A model generated the notes under the pieces. It saw only the letters and a list, made by a program, of their open reading frames with translations. It was not told where the DNA came from and made no database searches. Of a stretch of 14,257 nt of DNA, positions 6,582 to 12,950 are shown in pieces. Positions within the stretch are counted from its first letter, which is position 1; each line of letters begins with the position of its first letter. The DNA is from Candidatus Rifleibacteriota bacterium (GTDB lineage: Bacteria; Riflebacteria; Ozemobacteria; Ozemobacterales; Ozemobacteraceae). The translations under genes were made by a program, and so were the position numbers. The stretch lies in contig JAKQOH010000052.1 in the NCBI GenBank assembly GCA_029565415.1, positions 1-14,257 of the forward strand, read 5' to 3'.

Positions 6582-7208
6582 TCATCGGCCCAGGCCGCGG
6601 CGTTTCCGGTCTTCGACTTCCGGTGAAACGTACTCCGCCTCGTGTTTCTGGAAATTTTCGAGGTATTCGATGCCCGCCTTCGCATTGTCCGCGGCGGGCG
6701 TGCCGGGATACTTCTCGACGATGCGCCGGAACACCTCCAGCGCCCGCTGGTTCGACTTGTTCCGAAAGTAGATCTCGGCCAGGCAGTATTCGGCCACGCT
6801 CGCATCCTGCGGATCGGCGCTCTCGTTCAGGAGCTGTTCGAAGATCCGGGAAGCCTCGGCGTAGTCCTGCTTTTCGAGGAGTTCGATGCCCTTCTCGTAG
6901 CGCCGTTCGAACTCGCGTCGCATGGCGGGATTCATCGCGTTCCGTCGTCCCGTCCCTGTGCCGGGAAGGATGCCGCCGGCCCCGGAGGCCGTGCCGTTCT
7001 GCCCGGCTCCCGCTGCCGTCACGGCGGCGCCGGAAGCGATCCGGGCGACATCGGAAGCCGCGCCCGCCGTTTCCCTGCCGGGATCCCCCGTTTCGGTGCC
7101 ATTCGCGGTCTTCTTGCCGCAGCCGGCCGTCACCAGGGCGGCCAGCAGCAGGGCGAGCCCGACGGCGCGCGTCGCGCAGGCAACGGAGGATCCGGCGGCA
7201 ATGCGCAA
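6582..7208 (-). CDS. TPR lipoprotein with TTG start
   Basis: The 208-residue protein has a lipoprotein signal (LALLLAALVTAGC, lipidated Cys30). A low-complexity Gly/Ala/Thr linker follows (31-95), then two TPR-like helical pairs (about 99-135 and 138-175, with YFRNKSNQRALEVFRRIV and YPGTPAADNAKAGIEYL). This resembles BamD/YbgF-type or PilF/PilW pilotin-type TPR lipoproteins. Given the three prepilin genes that follow, a pilotin or assembly role is plausible but not proven. The start codon is TTG at 7208, preceded by GAGGAG with a 6-nt spacer; that site overlaps the glmM stop codon, so expression is probably coupled to glmM. Confidence 0.82.
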   Translation of the reverse strand: MRIAAGSSVACATRAVGLALLLAALVTAGCGKKTANGTETGDPGRETAGAASDVARIASGAAVTAAGAGQNGTASGAGGILPGTGTGRRNAMNPAMRREFERRYEKGIELLEKQDYAEASRIFEQLLNESADPQDASVAEYCLAEIYFRNKSNQRALEVFRRIVEKYPGTPAADNAKAGIEYLENFQKHEAEYVSPEVEDRKRRGLGR

Positions 7209-7214
7209 GACGGG

Positions 7215-7220
7215 CTCCTC
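7215..7220 (-). promoter_or_regulatory. Shine-Dalgarno fixing the TTG start of the lipoprotein
   Basis: GAGGAG lies 6 nt before TTG 7208 and overlaps the glmM TGA (7221-7219). The alignment supports TTG initiation, with the signal peptide beginning directly after it. Confidence 0.7.
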
Positions 7221-8568
7221 AGCAGAGGTGCGTGGAGATCGCCTTCGCGATCCCGTCCACCAGATGCTTGATCTCGCGCTCGTCGGGGCCTTCGGCCATG
7301 ACGCGGACGAGATTCTCGGTTCCCGAGGGGCGAACCAGCACGCGGCCGCGGCCGGCGAGCTTTTTCTCGGAGTGGCGGATTTCGTCCTGGATCTGTGGGA
7401 ACGCGTCGAAGTTCTTGCTCTTGACGCGGATGTTCACGAGCACCTGGGGCAGTTTGCTCATGACCTCGCTCAGCTCTTTCAGCGTCGCCCCCGTGTCCCG
7501 GATGATTTTGAGGATGAAGCAGGCGGTCAGCAGGCCATCGCCGGTCGTCGCATAGTCGGAGAGGATGATGTGGCCGGACTGTTCGCCGCCCACGATCGAC
7601 TGGGACCGCTTCATCTCCTCGAGGACGAACCGGTCACCGACCTTCGTCTTGAGCACCTTGATGTCGAGAGTCTTCATGGCCAGATCGAGGCCGAGGTTGC
7701 TCATGACGGTCGTGACGAGCGTGTTGCCGGGCAGGCGGTCCTGCTGTTTGAGATACCTGGCGGCGATCGCGAGGATGTAGTCCCCATCGATGATGTCGCC
7801 GTGGCTCGTCACGGCGATCACCCGGTCGGCATCCCCGTCGAAGGCGAAGCCGGCATCGAAATGCTCGCGTTTCATCATCTCGACGAGATTCTGGATATGC
7901 GTCGAGCCGCACGAGGCATTGATATTGCGGCCGTCGGGGTTGTTGCCGATGGCATCGATGCTGAAGCCCAGATCGGTGAAGAATTTTCCGGCCCACGGGG
8001 CGAGCGCCCCGTTCGACAGATCGAGCGCCACCTTGAGACGCCGGCTGCTCTGCGTCTCGCCAAGCACCTTCGCGAGATGCGACAGCCAGAACTGGACCGG
8101 CGCGGTGTCGGTGGTGATCCGGCCCAACTCGGCTCCGATCGGAAGCGCGAGAGCCGTCGAGGCTGCGACATCCTTCTCGATGGCATCTTCTATAGCATCA
8201 GGAATTTTATATCCGTCGGCGCCGAAGATCTTGATGCCGTTGTCCTGGAACGGGTTGTGGGAGGCGCTGATGACGATGCCGCCCAATCCCTGCATCTCGC
8301 GGGTGATGTAGGCGACGGCCGGGGTCGGCACGACGCCGAGCAGGCGGGCCTCGGCGCCCATCGAGGCGATGCCGGCCGCAACCGCGTGTTCAAGCATGTC
8401 GCCGGAAAGCCGCGTGTCTTTTCCCACGAAGATCGGCCGGTCGTGTTTCTTGTGGTTGAGCAGCAGATGGCGGGTGCCATACTGGGCAAGCCGGAACGCC
8501 ATGTCCGCCGTCAGCGGATACTGGTTTGCCACTCCCCGAACCCCGTCCGTACCGAACAATCGTGTCAT
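7219..8568 (-). CDS. glmM: Phosphoglucosamine mutase
   Basis: GlmM interconverts glucosamine-6-phosphate and glucosamine-1-phosphate in UDP-GlcNAc synthesis for peptidoglycan and LPS, in the cytoplasm. The 449-residue length is standard. Hallmarks in order: RLFGTDGVRG (3-12), the active-site loop ISASHNP with the phosphoserine S103, the Mg2+ loop DGDADR (244-249), the sugar-binding GGEQSGH (327-333) and the phosphate-binding RPSGTENLVRVMAEG (413-427). The start at ATG 8568 has GGAGGG 5 nt upstream. An in-frame extension of 62 residues to 8754 is rejected because it crosses the promoters and lies upstream of the conserved MTRLFGTDG start. It is first in the operon leading to the lipoprotein and prepilin genes. 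A patch of AT-rich codons covers residues 119-129. Confidence 0.98.
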   Translation of the reverse strand: MTRLFGTDGVRGVANQYPLTADMAFRLAQYGTRHLLLNHKKHDRPIFVGKDTRLSGDMLEHAVAAGIASMGAEARLLGVVPTPAVAYITREMQGLGGIVISASHNPFQDNGIKIFGADGYKIPDAIEDAIEKDVAASTALALPIGAELGRITTDTAPVQFWLSHLAKVLGETQSSRRLKVALDLSNGALAPWAGKFFTDLGFSIDAIGNNPDGRNINASCGSTHIQNLVEMMKREHFDAGFAFDGDADRVIAVTSHGDIIDGDYILAIAARYLKQQDRLPGNTLVTTVMSNLGLDLAMKTLDIKVLKTKVGDRFVLEEMKRSQSIVGGEQSGHIILSDYATTGDGLLTACFILKIIRDTGATLKELSEVMSKLPQVLVNIRVKSKNFDAFPQIQDEIRHSEKKLAGRGRVLVRPSGTENLVRVMAEGPDEREIKHLVDGIAKAISTHLC

Positions 8569-8598
8569 AGAAGCCCTCCGGGCAAGGAATATGGGTCG

Positions 8599-8607
8599 AT
8601 TATACCA
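8599..8607 (-). promoter_or_regulatory. Extended -10 promoter of the glmM operon
   Basis: On the minus strand TGGTATAAT is a perfect extended -10 (TGnTATAAT). No good -35 is present, as the upstream stretch is G-rich. The predicted transcription start is near 8592, giving a leader of about 24 nt before glmM. Confidence 0.7.
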
Positions 8608-8644
8608 CACCCGCCCGCCCCCCGACGAATCCCCAGCCGACGAG

Positions 8645-8673
8645 TTGAAATCAGAAGGTTTCGGGTATATAAT
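8645..8673 (+). promoter_or_regulatory. Near-consensus sigma70 promoter for the PHP/membrane protein
   Basis: TTGAAA (8645-8650) and TATAAT (8668-8673) are separated by exactly 17 bp, so the predicted start is near 8680. It is the strongest promoter-like sequence in the window. It points at the gene beginning at 8798 but is followed at once by an intrinsic-terminator hairpin, and its -10 lies inside a palindrome. Confidence 0.8.
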
Positions 8674-8678
8674 ACCCG
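8662..8678. repeat. 17-bp palindrome over the -10 box (possible operator)
   Basis: CGGGTATATAATACCCG has perfect 7-bp arms (8662-8668 and 8672-8678) around a 3-bp centre. It contains the whole -10 box of the plus-strand promoter, where a dimeric regulator bound to it would block RNA polymerase. No candidate regulator gene is adjacent, so operator function is an inference. Confidence 0.5.
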
Positions 8679-8684
8679 TGTCCG

Positions 8685-8725
8685 AGGGAAGCCCGGGTCC
8701 ATCCGGTCCGGGTTTTCCCTTTTTT
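8685..8725 (+). terminator. Intrinsic terminator in the 5' leader of the PHP/membrane gene (attenuator-like)
   Basis: The outer stem pairs AGGGAA (8685-8690) with TTCCCT (8715-8720). The inner stem pairs CCCGG (8692-8696) with CCGGG (8708-8712), extended by G-T, T-G and C-G pairs to a 5-nt loop at 8700-8704. A G-T pair (8691/8714) and a bulged T at 8713 join the two stems. T8721-T8725 follow. It reads in the plus direction only and begins about 5 nt after the predicted transcription start. No other plus-strand gene lies upstream to need it, so premature termination or attenuation of the downstream gene is likely. Confidence 0.7.
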
Positions 8726-8797
8726 GTGTTATCCGGCAAACGGAGACACGACACCGACAGCCACCGCTGAATTCAGGGAAAGGGCCACGCACACGAC

Positions 8798-11653
8798 ATG
8801 TTCCGCTGGTTGCTGCAATCGACCCATGACTCCATCGTCGGCCTGATGTCGCATCTGACCGGCTGGCTCAGCTTCAACGGCGAGATCGAATCGCTGGTCG
8901 ATGCGGTGAATCACAAACTCGACGAACCGCCCACCCGGCTGAACATCCGCCATCTCTCCCATCCCGGCGGCTTCATCCGGGACTTCGGCAAGCGTCGTCT
9001 CAGCATCGCAGGCGCCTACATCAAGATCGCCCGCGACCTGTCGCCGAACTCGGCGGAAGAGCGCCTGACGGCCCTCTCGATGCTGGTCGACCAGTCCCTG
9101 CACGCGAAAACGATCAACATGCCGCTGAACACGGCGCGCATCCAGATCGATCTGATGAAGGAAGTCGTCAAATCCCGCAGCAACCGCCGCCGGCAGATGG
9201 AAGCCATGGCCGATTTCGGCCTGGTCTCGTTCGGCCAGGAAGCCGTCGTCCGCCGGTTCCTCAACAAACTCCACCTCGTCGAGGTCCCGGAAGAGGAGCG
9301 GCCGCTGCGCGAGCTCGACATGGGCTGGGATGACCACGTCCACGATTTCCTCTCGGAAGGCCGCAAAACCCCGACGCAGGTGCTGCTTGACGCGTTCGTG
9401 AAGGGCATTTCCCGGCTGACCCTGGTCTACTCGAACCTCGACGAGCGCCGCATGATCCACGAGGCGATCACCGCCGGCAATCTGCTCGGCATCAAGGTCA
9501 GCATCGGCATCGAGTTCAGCGTCGGCCGCAGCGGGGCCCGGCGGCATTACATGTATGTCCCGCCCGAAACCGCGGACAGCAAGCAGTTTTTCGCCTTTTT
9601 CGACGAGCGCCGCATCGTCTTCGCCCCGTTTCTGACGGGCCTGCGGACGAACGCGACCAGCCGCCACAAGACGATGGTCGCGGCCGTCGAACGGTTCAAC
9701 ACCCTCCAGCGACCACGTCTCAACTCGGGCTGGGAACCCGACAGTCCCTGCTGGTTCCCCCCGCTCACCCTCGAAGAACTCGACCGGATCGTCGCCTGCG
9801 GCCAGATTTCGCGCGTGCACATCGGGGAGCTGCTGTTCCAGAAGTTCCGCGATATCCTCCAGCGTCGCGTGCTCCAGCTCAAGGCCCAGGTTCTCGCCGC
9901 CCGGGACCGGCTCACCCGCGGCATCTACAGCGAGTGGGAGTTCAAGAACATCACCTCGCAGTACGAGAGCGTGCGCGAGCAGTACGAGACGATGACCCCC
10001 GAGAGCCTCCGGTCAGCCTACATGGAGGGCCGCGACGTCGTCGATTACGACAGTGAGTTCGCCGAGGAGGAGCCGATCCTCGACACCCTGATGAGCCAGG
10101 GCGGCCGCATCGTGATGATCCACCCGCTCGAGATCGGCCTGAAAGACTCGATGCTGCATCTGCTCAGGCACTCCGGGCGGATCACCCACATCGAAACCCT
10201 GAACCTGCGCGACAGCTCCGCCCGCAATCCCAACGACCTGATCGTCTTCAACAAGTTCATCTACCTGCTGAACAACGGCACCGAGGCCGATGTCCTCCAT
10301 TTCCTCGAGCAGCACGGCATCACGGGCGGCGAGCTGGTCAAGAACACCCTCGAAATCACCCAGAAAAGGCCTCTGGTGCCCGTCTGCGGCAGCGACTCGA
10401 CCGGGCGGGACCCGACGATCCCGGGCATGGGCTTCATCAAGGTCAACAATATCCCGGAATCCGTCCGCCCCGAGTTTCTCGAGTCGCATTACAAGGTGCC
10501 CCGCCCGATCGCCGATCTGGTCATCCGGGAAGGGAAAAAGGACGAAAGCCCCGACACGCCGATCGGAAGCGCCTCGGATGTCGTCTGCATGGGCAAGATC
10601 GGCAAGCCGTTTCGGAACCTCGTCGGCGACGAGGAGACGCTTTCCCTGGTGCCGCCGGGCGAGTTCTGGGCCTACCTGAATCCCGGCCTGAAGTTCCTGT
10701 GGCGGATCGCCGTCGGGTTCGTCGTCGCCTTCTCGTTCATGAACTTCCAGTACGGCCAGCTGCTCGGCGTGTTGTTCGCCGCCCTCTGGTTCGTCATCAC
10801 CGGCTCCAGGAACATGCTGGTCGATCTGCTGGCCAGCTCCGGCATCGCCATCCGGAACTGGAGCCTGCGGAACGTCAACTTCGACAACATCTCCCAGTCC
10901 CTGTTCTGGACCGGCTTCAGCGTCCCGATCCTCGGCCTGATCAAGATCGCCTTCGACGACTCCTGGCCTCTTGAAAAGGCCGGCTTTCTCTTCGAGGGCG
11001 CGAAATTCTTCTTCCTTTGTATATCAAATGGTATCTATATCAGCACGCATAACCGGCTGCGCAACTTCGACCGGCGCGTGATCCGGGCGAACTTCTTCCG
11101 GACCGTTCTCGCCTGGCCGTTCGCCACGGTGTTCGCCCCGTTCGGCAACCTGATCGGCGTCCCCAGCATCGTCCAGGCAAAGTTCTGGTCCGATGTCGTC
11201 GGCGGCGTCATCGAAGGGTCGGGGAAATACCGCCAGCGCGTCGTCATCCGCATCCGCGACCTGGGCGAGCTCCTGCCCCGCCTCTCGGCGGCCGACCGGG
11301 ACATCCGGCTCACGGCAATGCTCGATATCCTGTATATCTGGGCCCGTCAGCCCCGCGGCCACACCTGCCTCGCCAAGCTGCTGCATGACACGCCGACGCT
11401 GCTGGAGCGGATGCGCCTCAGGCGCGCCCGCCACACCCCGGAAGAGACGCAGCAACGGAAAGCCGAAGCCAGGAAGCATCTCGATCGCCTGCTGGAGCTG
11501 TTCGGCGATCCGGGCTGTCTGAATCTGCTGTCGGAGTTCGTCCTGAAAAACTATCAGGAGCGCGAGGCCATTCTGCTCACCGAGCTGATCGGCTCCCAGA
11601 CCGAGCCATTCCTGGCCTGGCTCAAGGAGATCCGCCAGACAAGCGGCGACTGA
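8798..11653 (+). CDS. Variant PHP-family phosphoesterase domain fused to a multi-pass membrane domain
   Basis: The 951-residue protein has an N-terminal helical region (1-170), then PHP-superfamily motifs in canonical order. These are DDHVHDFLSEGRKTP (178-192, HxH at H180/H182), LLGIKVSIGIEFSV (229-242, E239), a helical insert with ISRVHIGELL (337-346, like the PHP lid motif GRPHIA), IVMIHP (438-443, H442), HIETLN (464-469) and VCGSDSTG (529-536, D533). The usual TDH motif after HxH reads LVYSN (209-213), and the last GSDAH histidine is missing, so the metal site is altered. Five probable membrane segments follow at about 634-650, 654-669, 701-719, 735-750 and 766-788, then a helical C-terminal tail. 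PHP proteins hydrolyse phosphoesters; the substrate here is unknown. ATG 8798 has AGGGAAAGGG about 13 nt upstream, a long spacing, and an in-frame stop precedes it. It is monocistronic, behind an attenuator-like leader. Confidence 0.75.
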   Translation: MFRWLLQSTHDSIVGLMSHLTGWLSFNGEIESLVDAVNHKLDEPPTRLNIRHLSHPGGFIRDFGKRRLSIAGAYIKIARDLSPNSAEERLTALSMLVDQSLHAKTINMPLNTARIQIDLMKEVVKSRSNRRRQMEAMADFGLVSFGQEAVVRRFLNKLHLVEVPEEERPLRELDMGWDDHVHDFLSEGRKTPTQVLLDAFVKGISRLTLVYSNLDERRMIHEAITAGNLLGIKVSIGIEFSVGRSGARRHYMYVPPETADSKQFFAFFDERRIVFAPFLTGLRTNATSRHKTMVAAVERFNTLQRPRLNSGWEPDSPCWFPPLTLEELDRIVACGQISRVHIGELLFQKFRDILQRRVLQLKAQVLAARDRLTRGIYSEWEFKNITSQYESVREQYETMTPESLRSAYMEGRDVVDYDSEFAEEEPILDTLMSQGGRIVMIHPLEIGLKDSMLHLLRHSGRITHIETLNLRDSSARNPNDLIVFNKFIYLLNNGTEADVLHFLEQHGITGGELVKNTLEITQKRPLVPVCGSDSTGRDPTIPGMGFIKVNNIPESVRPEFLESHYKVPRPIADLVIREGKKDESPDTPIGSASDVVCMGKIGKPFRNLVGDEETLSLVPPGEFWAYLNPGLKFLWRIAVGFVVAFSFMNFQYGQLLGVLFAALWFVITGSRNMLVDLLASSGIAIRNWSLRNVNFDNISQSLFWTGFSVPILGLIKIAFDDSWPLEKAGFLFEGAKFFFLCISNGIYISTHNRLRNFDRRVIRANFFRTVLAWPFATVFAPFGNLIGVPSIVQAKFWSDVVGGVIEGSGKYRQRVVIRIRDLGELLPRLSAADRDIRLTAMLDILYIWARQPRGHTCLAKLLHDTPTLLERMRLRRARHTPEETQQRKAEARKHLDRLLELFGDPGCLNLLSEFVLKNYQEREAILLTELIGSQTEPFLAWLKEIRQTSGD

Positions 11654-11657
11654 GCCG

Positions 11658-12752
11658 TCAGAAGATGTGGTTCAGCGACCACTCCCATCGCCGGTACCGC
11701 CGGTCGCCGCCGGCAGCCGCCTCGATCCTGCGCCAGTCCGAATAATCGGTGACGATGTCCACCCGCGGAGCGAGCCTGTAGCGCAACGATGCATAGGTTC
11801 CCTGCATGTTGAGCCGCTTTTCATAAGGGACGAAGCTGCCCGGCACGGCGTCGGCACCGGTCTGGAAATACTGGGTGATCACCTGGAACCGGCCGACACG
11901 CTTCATCTTCCCGAGCAGCAGCGTCACGTTCCAGGCATCGCCGCCCCGGTGCAGCGGGCCCGGGGCATCGGCCAGCAGATTCCTCGCCCAGTCGAACGTC
12001 ACCCGCACCTGGGAAGGCCACTCGGCCGCGACATAGGCATTCATGATGCGGTAGCCCGGCGCCGAGGTCCGCACCCAGCCGTTCGTGTCGATCCCGTACT
12101 GGAACCGGTCGAGACGCCACTCGAGCTGGGTGTTCCCCCGCTTCGGCCTGCCCATCGCCCCAAGCACGTACAGCCGGTCTCCCCGGAACCGCTGATCACG
12201 ATGGATTTCGAACGCACCGCCATGGAGAACCGCCGCTGCTCCGAGTCGGCTCACCGGATGCTCGACCCAGAGGCCGTCCCAATAGATGTCGTTGTCCCAC
12301 AGCATCTCGCTCTTGAACTTCAGAAACGGCACCTGCGTGCGGCCGATGCGGACCAGGGTCTTCGAAGGCGACGTCCACTGGGCATACAGATTCACGAACG
12401 AGAAATCCCGGACGGTCAGGATATGGTTCCCTTCCCGCGCCAGGGTCTTGAGGGAGGAGGAGAGATGGCTGCTGTCGAGCGTCGACAGCGACACCAGCCA
12501 GTTCCAGTCGCCGTCTTTCCCGAGGGCATTCAACCGGACCCGTTCCGCAAAGCACCGCCGCTCCGACTCGGCCCCGTTGTCCGCTTCCGTCAAGGTTTTC
12601 GCCATGAACCGATGGGAAAGATCCCCGGTCAGATACGTCATGCCATCGGCGTTCCGTGCCGTTTCAGCAAAAGCCGCCCCGCCGCCGGACAACACCAGGG
12701 CGGCGCACACGATCATCCCCCTCAACCACCAGTTCCCGATATTCGCCGTCAT
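11658..12752 (-). CDS. Predicted outer-membrane beta-barrel (porin-like)
   Basis: The 364-residue protein has a signal peptide (NWWLRGMIVCAALVLSGGGAAFA, cleavage after residue 29). Alternating amphipathic strands rich in Trp, Tyr and Arg follow (for example SFVNLYAQW, RLDRFQYGIDTNGW, ASLRYRLAPRVDIVTDYSDW). The final WSLNHIF ends with the C-terminal Phe expected of a substrate of the outer-membrane assembly machinery. This is consistent with a porin-like barrel, probably 14-18 strands judging from size, but the family is not certain. ATG 12752 has AAGGA 8 nt upstream and gives the best signal peptide; earlier in-frame ATGs lack a usable ribosome site. It has its own promoter (12849-12820) and ends 4 bp from the convergent PHP/membrane gene. 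Transport specificity cannot be read from the sequence. Confidence 0.75.
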   Translation of the reverse strand: MTANIGNWWLRGMIVCAALVLSGGGAAFAETARNADGMTYLTGDLSHRFMAKTLTEADNGAESERRCFAERVRLNALGKDGDWNWLVSLSTLDSSHLSSSLKTLAREGNHILTVRDFSFVNLYAQWTSPSKTLVRIGRTQVPFLKFKSEMLWDNDIYWDGLWVEHPVSRLGAAAVLHGGAFEIHRDQRFRGDRLYVLGAMGRPKRGNTQLEWRLDRFQYGIDTNGWVRTSAPGYRIMNAYVAAEWPSQVRVTFDWARNLLADAPGPLHRGGDAWNVTLLLGKMKRVGRFQVITQYFQTGADAVPGSFVPYEKRLNMQGTYASLRYRLAPRVDIVTDYSDWRRIEAAAGGDRRYRRWEWSLNHIF

Positions 12753-12819
12753 CTTTCCCATCCTTGTTTGCGCAATGTTGCTGGTGTCCCGAAACGAGGC
12801 ACACCGACACCCACATGCT

Positions 12820-12849
12820 ACTATACACAATCTAAGACAATTTTATCAA
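12820..12849 (-). promoter_or_regulatory. Sigma70-type promoter of the porin-like gene
   Basis: On the minus strand TTGATA (12849-12844) and TATAGT (12825-12820) each match consensus at five of six bases, with an 18-bp spacer. The predicted start is near 12813, about 60 nt before the ATG at 12752. It sits just beyond the ATPase operon terminators. Confidence 0.65.
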
Positions 12850-12862
12850 CACTCTTTTTTCC

Positions 12863-12906
12863 CGAAAGAAATGTCGGGTTTTCCGGCTGTACGGAAAACC
12901 CGACAT
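12863..12906 (-). terminator. Main terminator of the V-type ATPase operon
   Basis: A perfect 15-bp inverted repeat (arms 12906-12892 and 12885-12871, ATGTCGGGTTTTCCG / CGGAAAACCCGACAT) has a 6-nt loop. On the minus strand it is followed by TTCTTTCG, a short T-rich tract. No T tract follows it on the plus strand, so it terminates the atpI-atpK transcript. Confidence 0.75.
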
Positions 12907-12917
12907 CGAGTCGTGCA

Positions 12918-12950
12918 AAGCCGTTCCGGCTCCGCAGAAGGGAACGGCTT
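12918..12950 (-). terminator. Hairpin overlapping the atpK stop codon
   Basis: A perfect 10-bp stem (AAGCCGTTCC at 12950-12941 with GGAACGGCTT at 12927-12918) has a 13-nt loop. Its first arm begins inside the atpK TAA. Only two further Ts follow, so alone it is a weak terminator. Paired with the 15-bp hairpin downstream it could give tandem termination or protect the 3' end of the mRNA. Confidence 0.5.

Noticed and set aside
8607..8626. G-rich run on the minus strand upstream of the glmM -10 (possible G-quadruplex)
   Set aside because: It has only three clear G-runs of three or more with single-base loops; this is compatible with ordinary high GC content and too weak to call.
8569..8754. 62-codon N-terminal extension of glmM
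   Set aside because: It crosses both promoters and the palindrome, and lies upstream of the conserved MTRLFGTDG start, which has its own good ribosome site.
8678..8770. Possible leader peptide (GTG to TGA) spanning the terminator in the PHP/membrane gene leader
   Set aside because: There is no Shine-Dalgarno, the GTG would lie at the very 5' end of the predicted transcript, and there is no run of regulatory codons; kept only as a remote possibility.
6922..8829. Very long open frame (over 600 codons) on the plus strand opposite glmM and the lipoprotein gene
   Set aside because: It is antisense to clearly conserved glmM, has no ribosome site or recognisable domain, and shows Arg/Asp/His-rich composition typical of mirror frames in GC-rich DNA.
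8798..11653. Possible site-specific recombinase-like membrane protein (Gcr family) for the C-terminal domain
   Set aside because: Only a vague resemblance in hydrophobic pattern; no diagnostic motif could be matched.
12753..12948. Possible RNA gene in the atpK to porin-like gene gap
   Set aside because: The gap is explained by two terminator-type hairpins and one promoter; no tRNA-like or riboswitch-like fold was seen.
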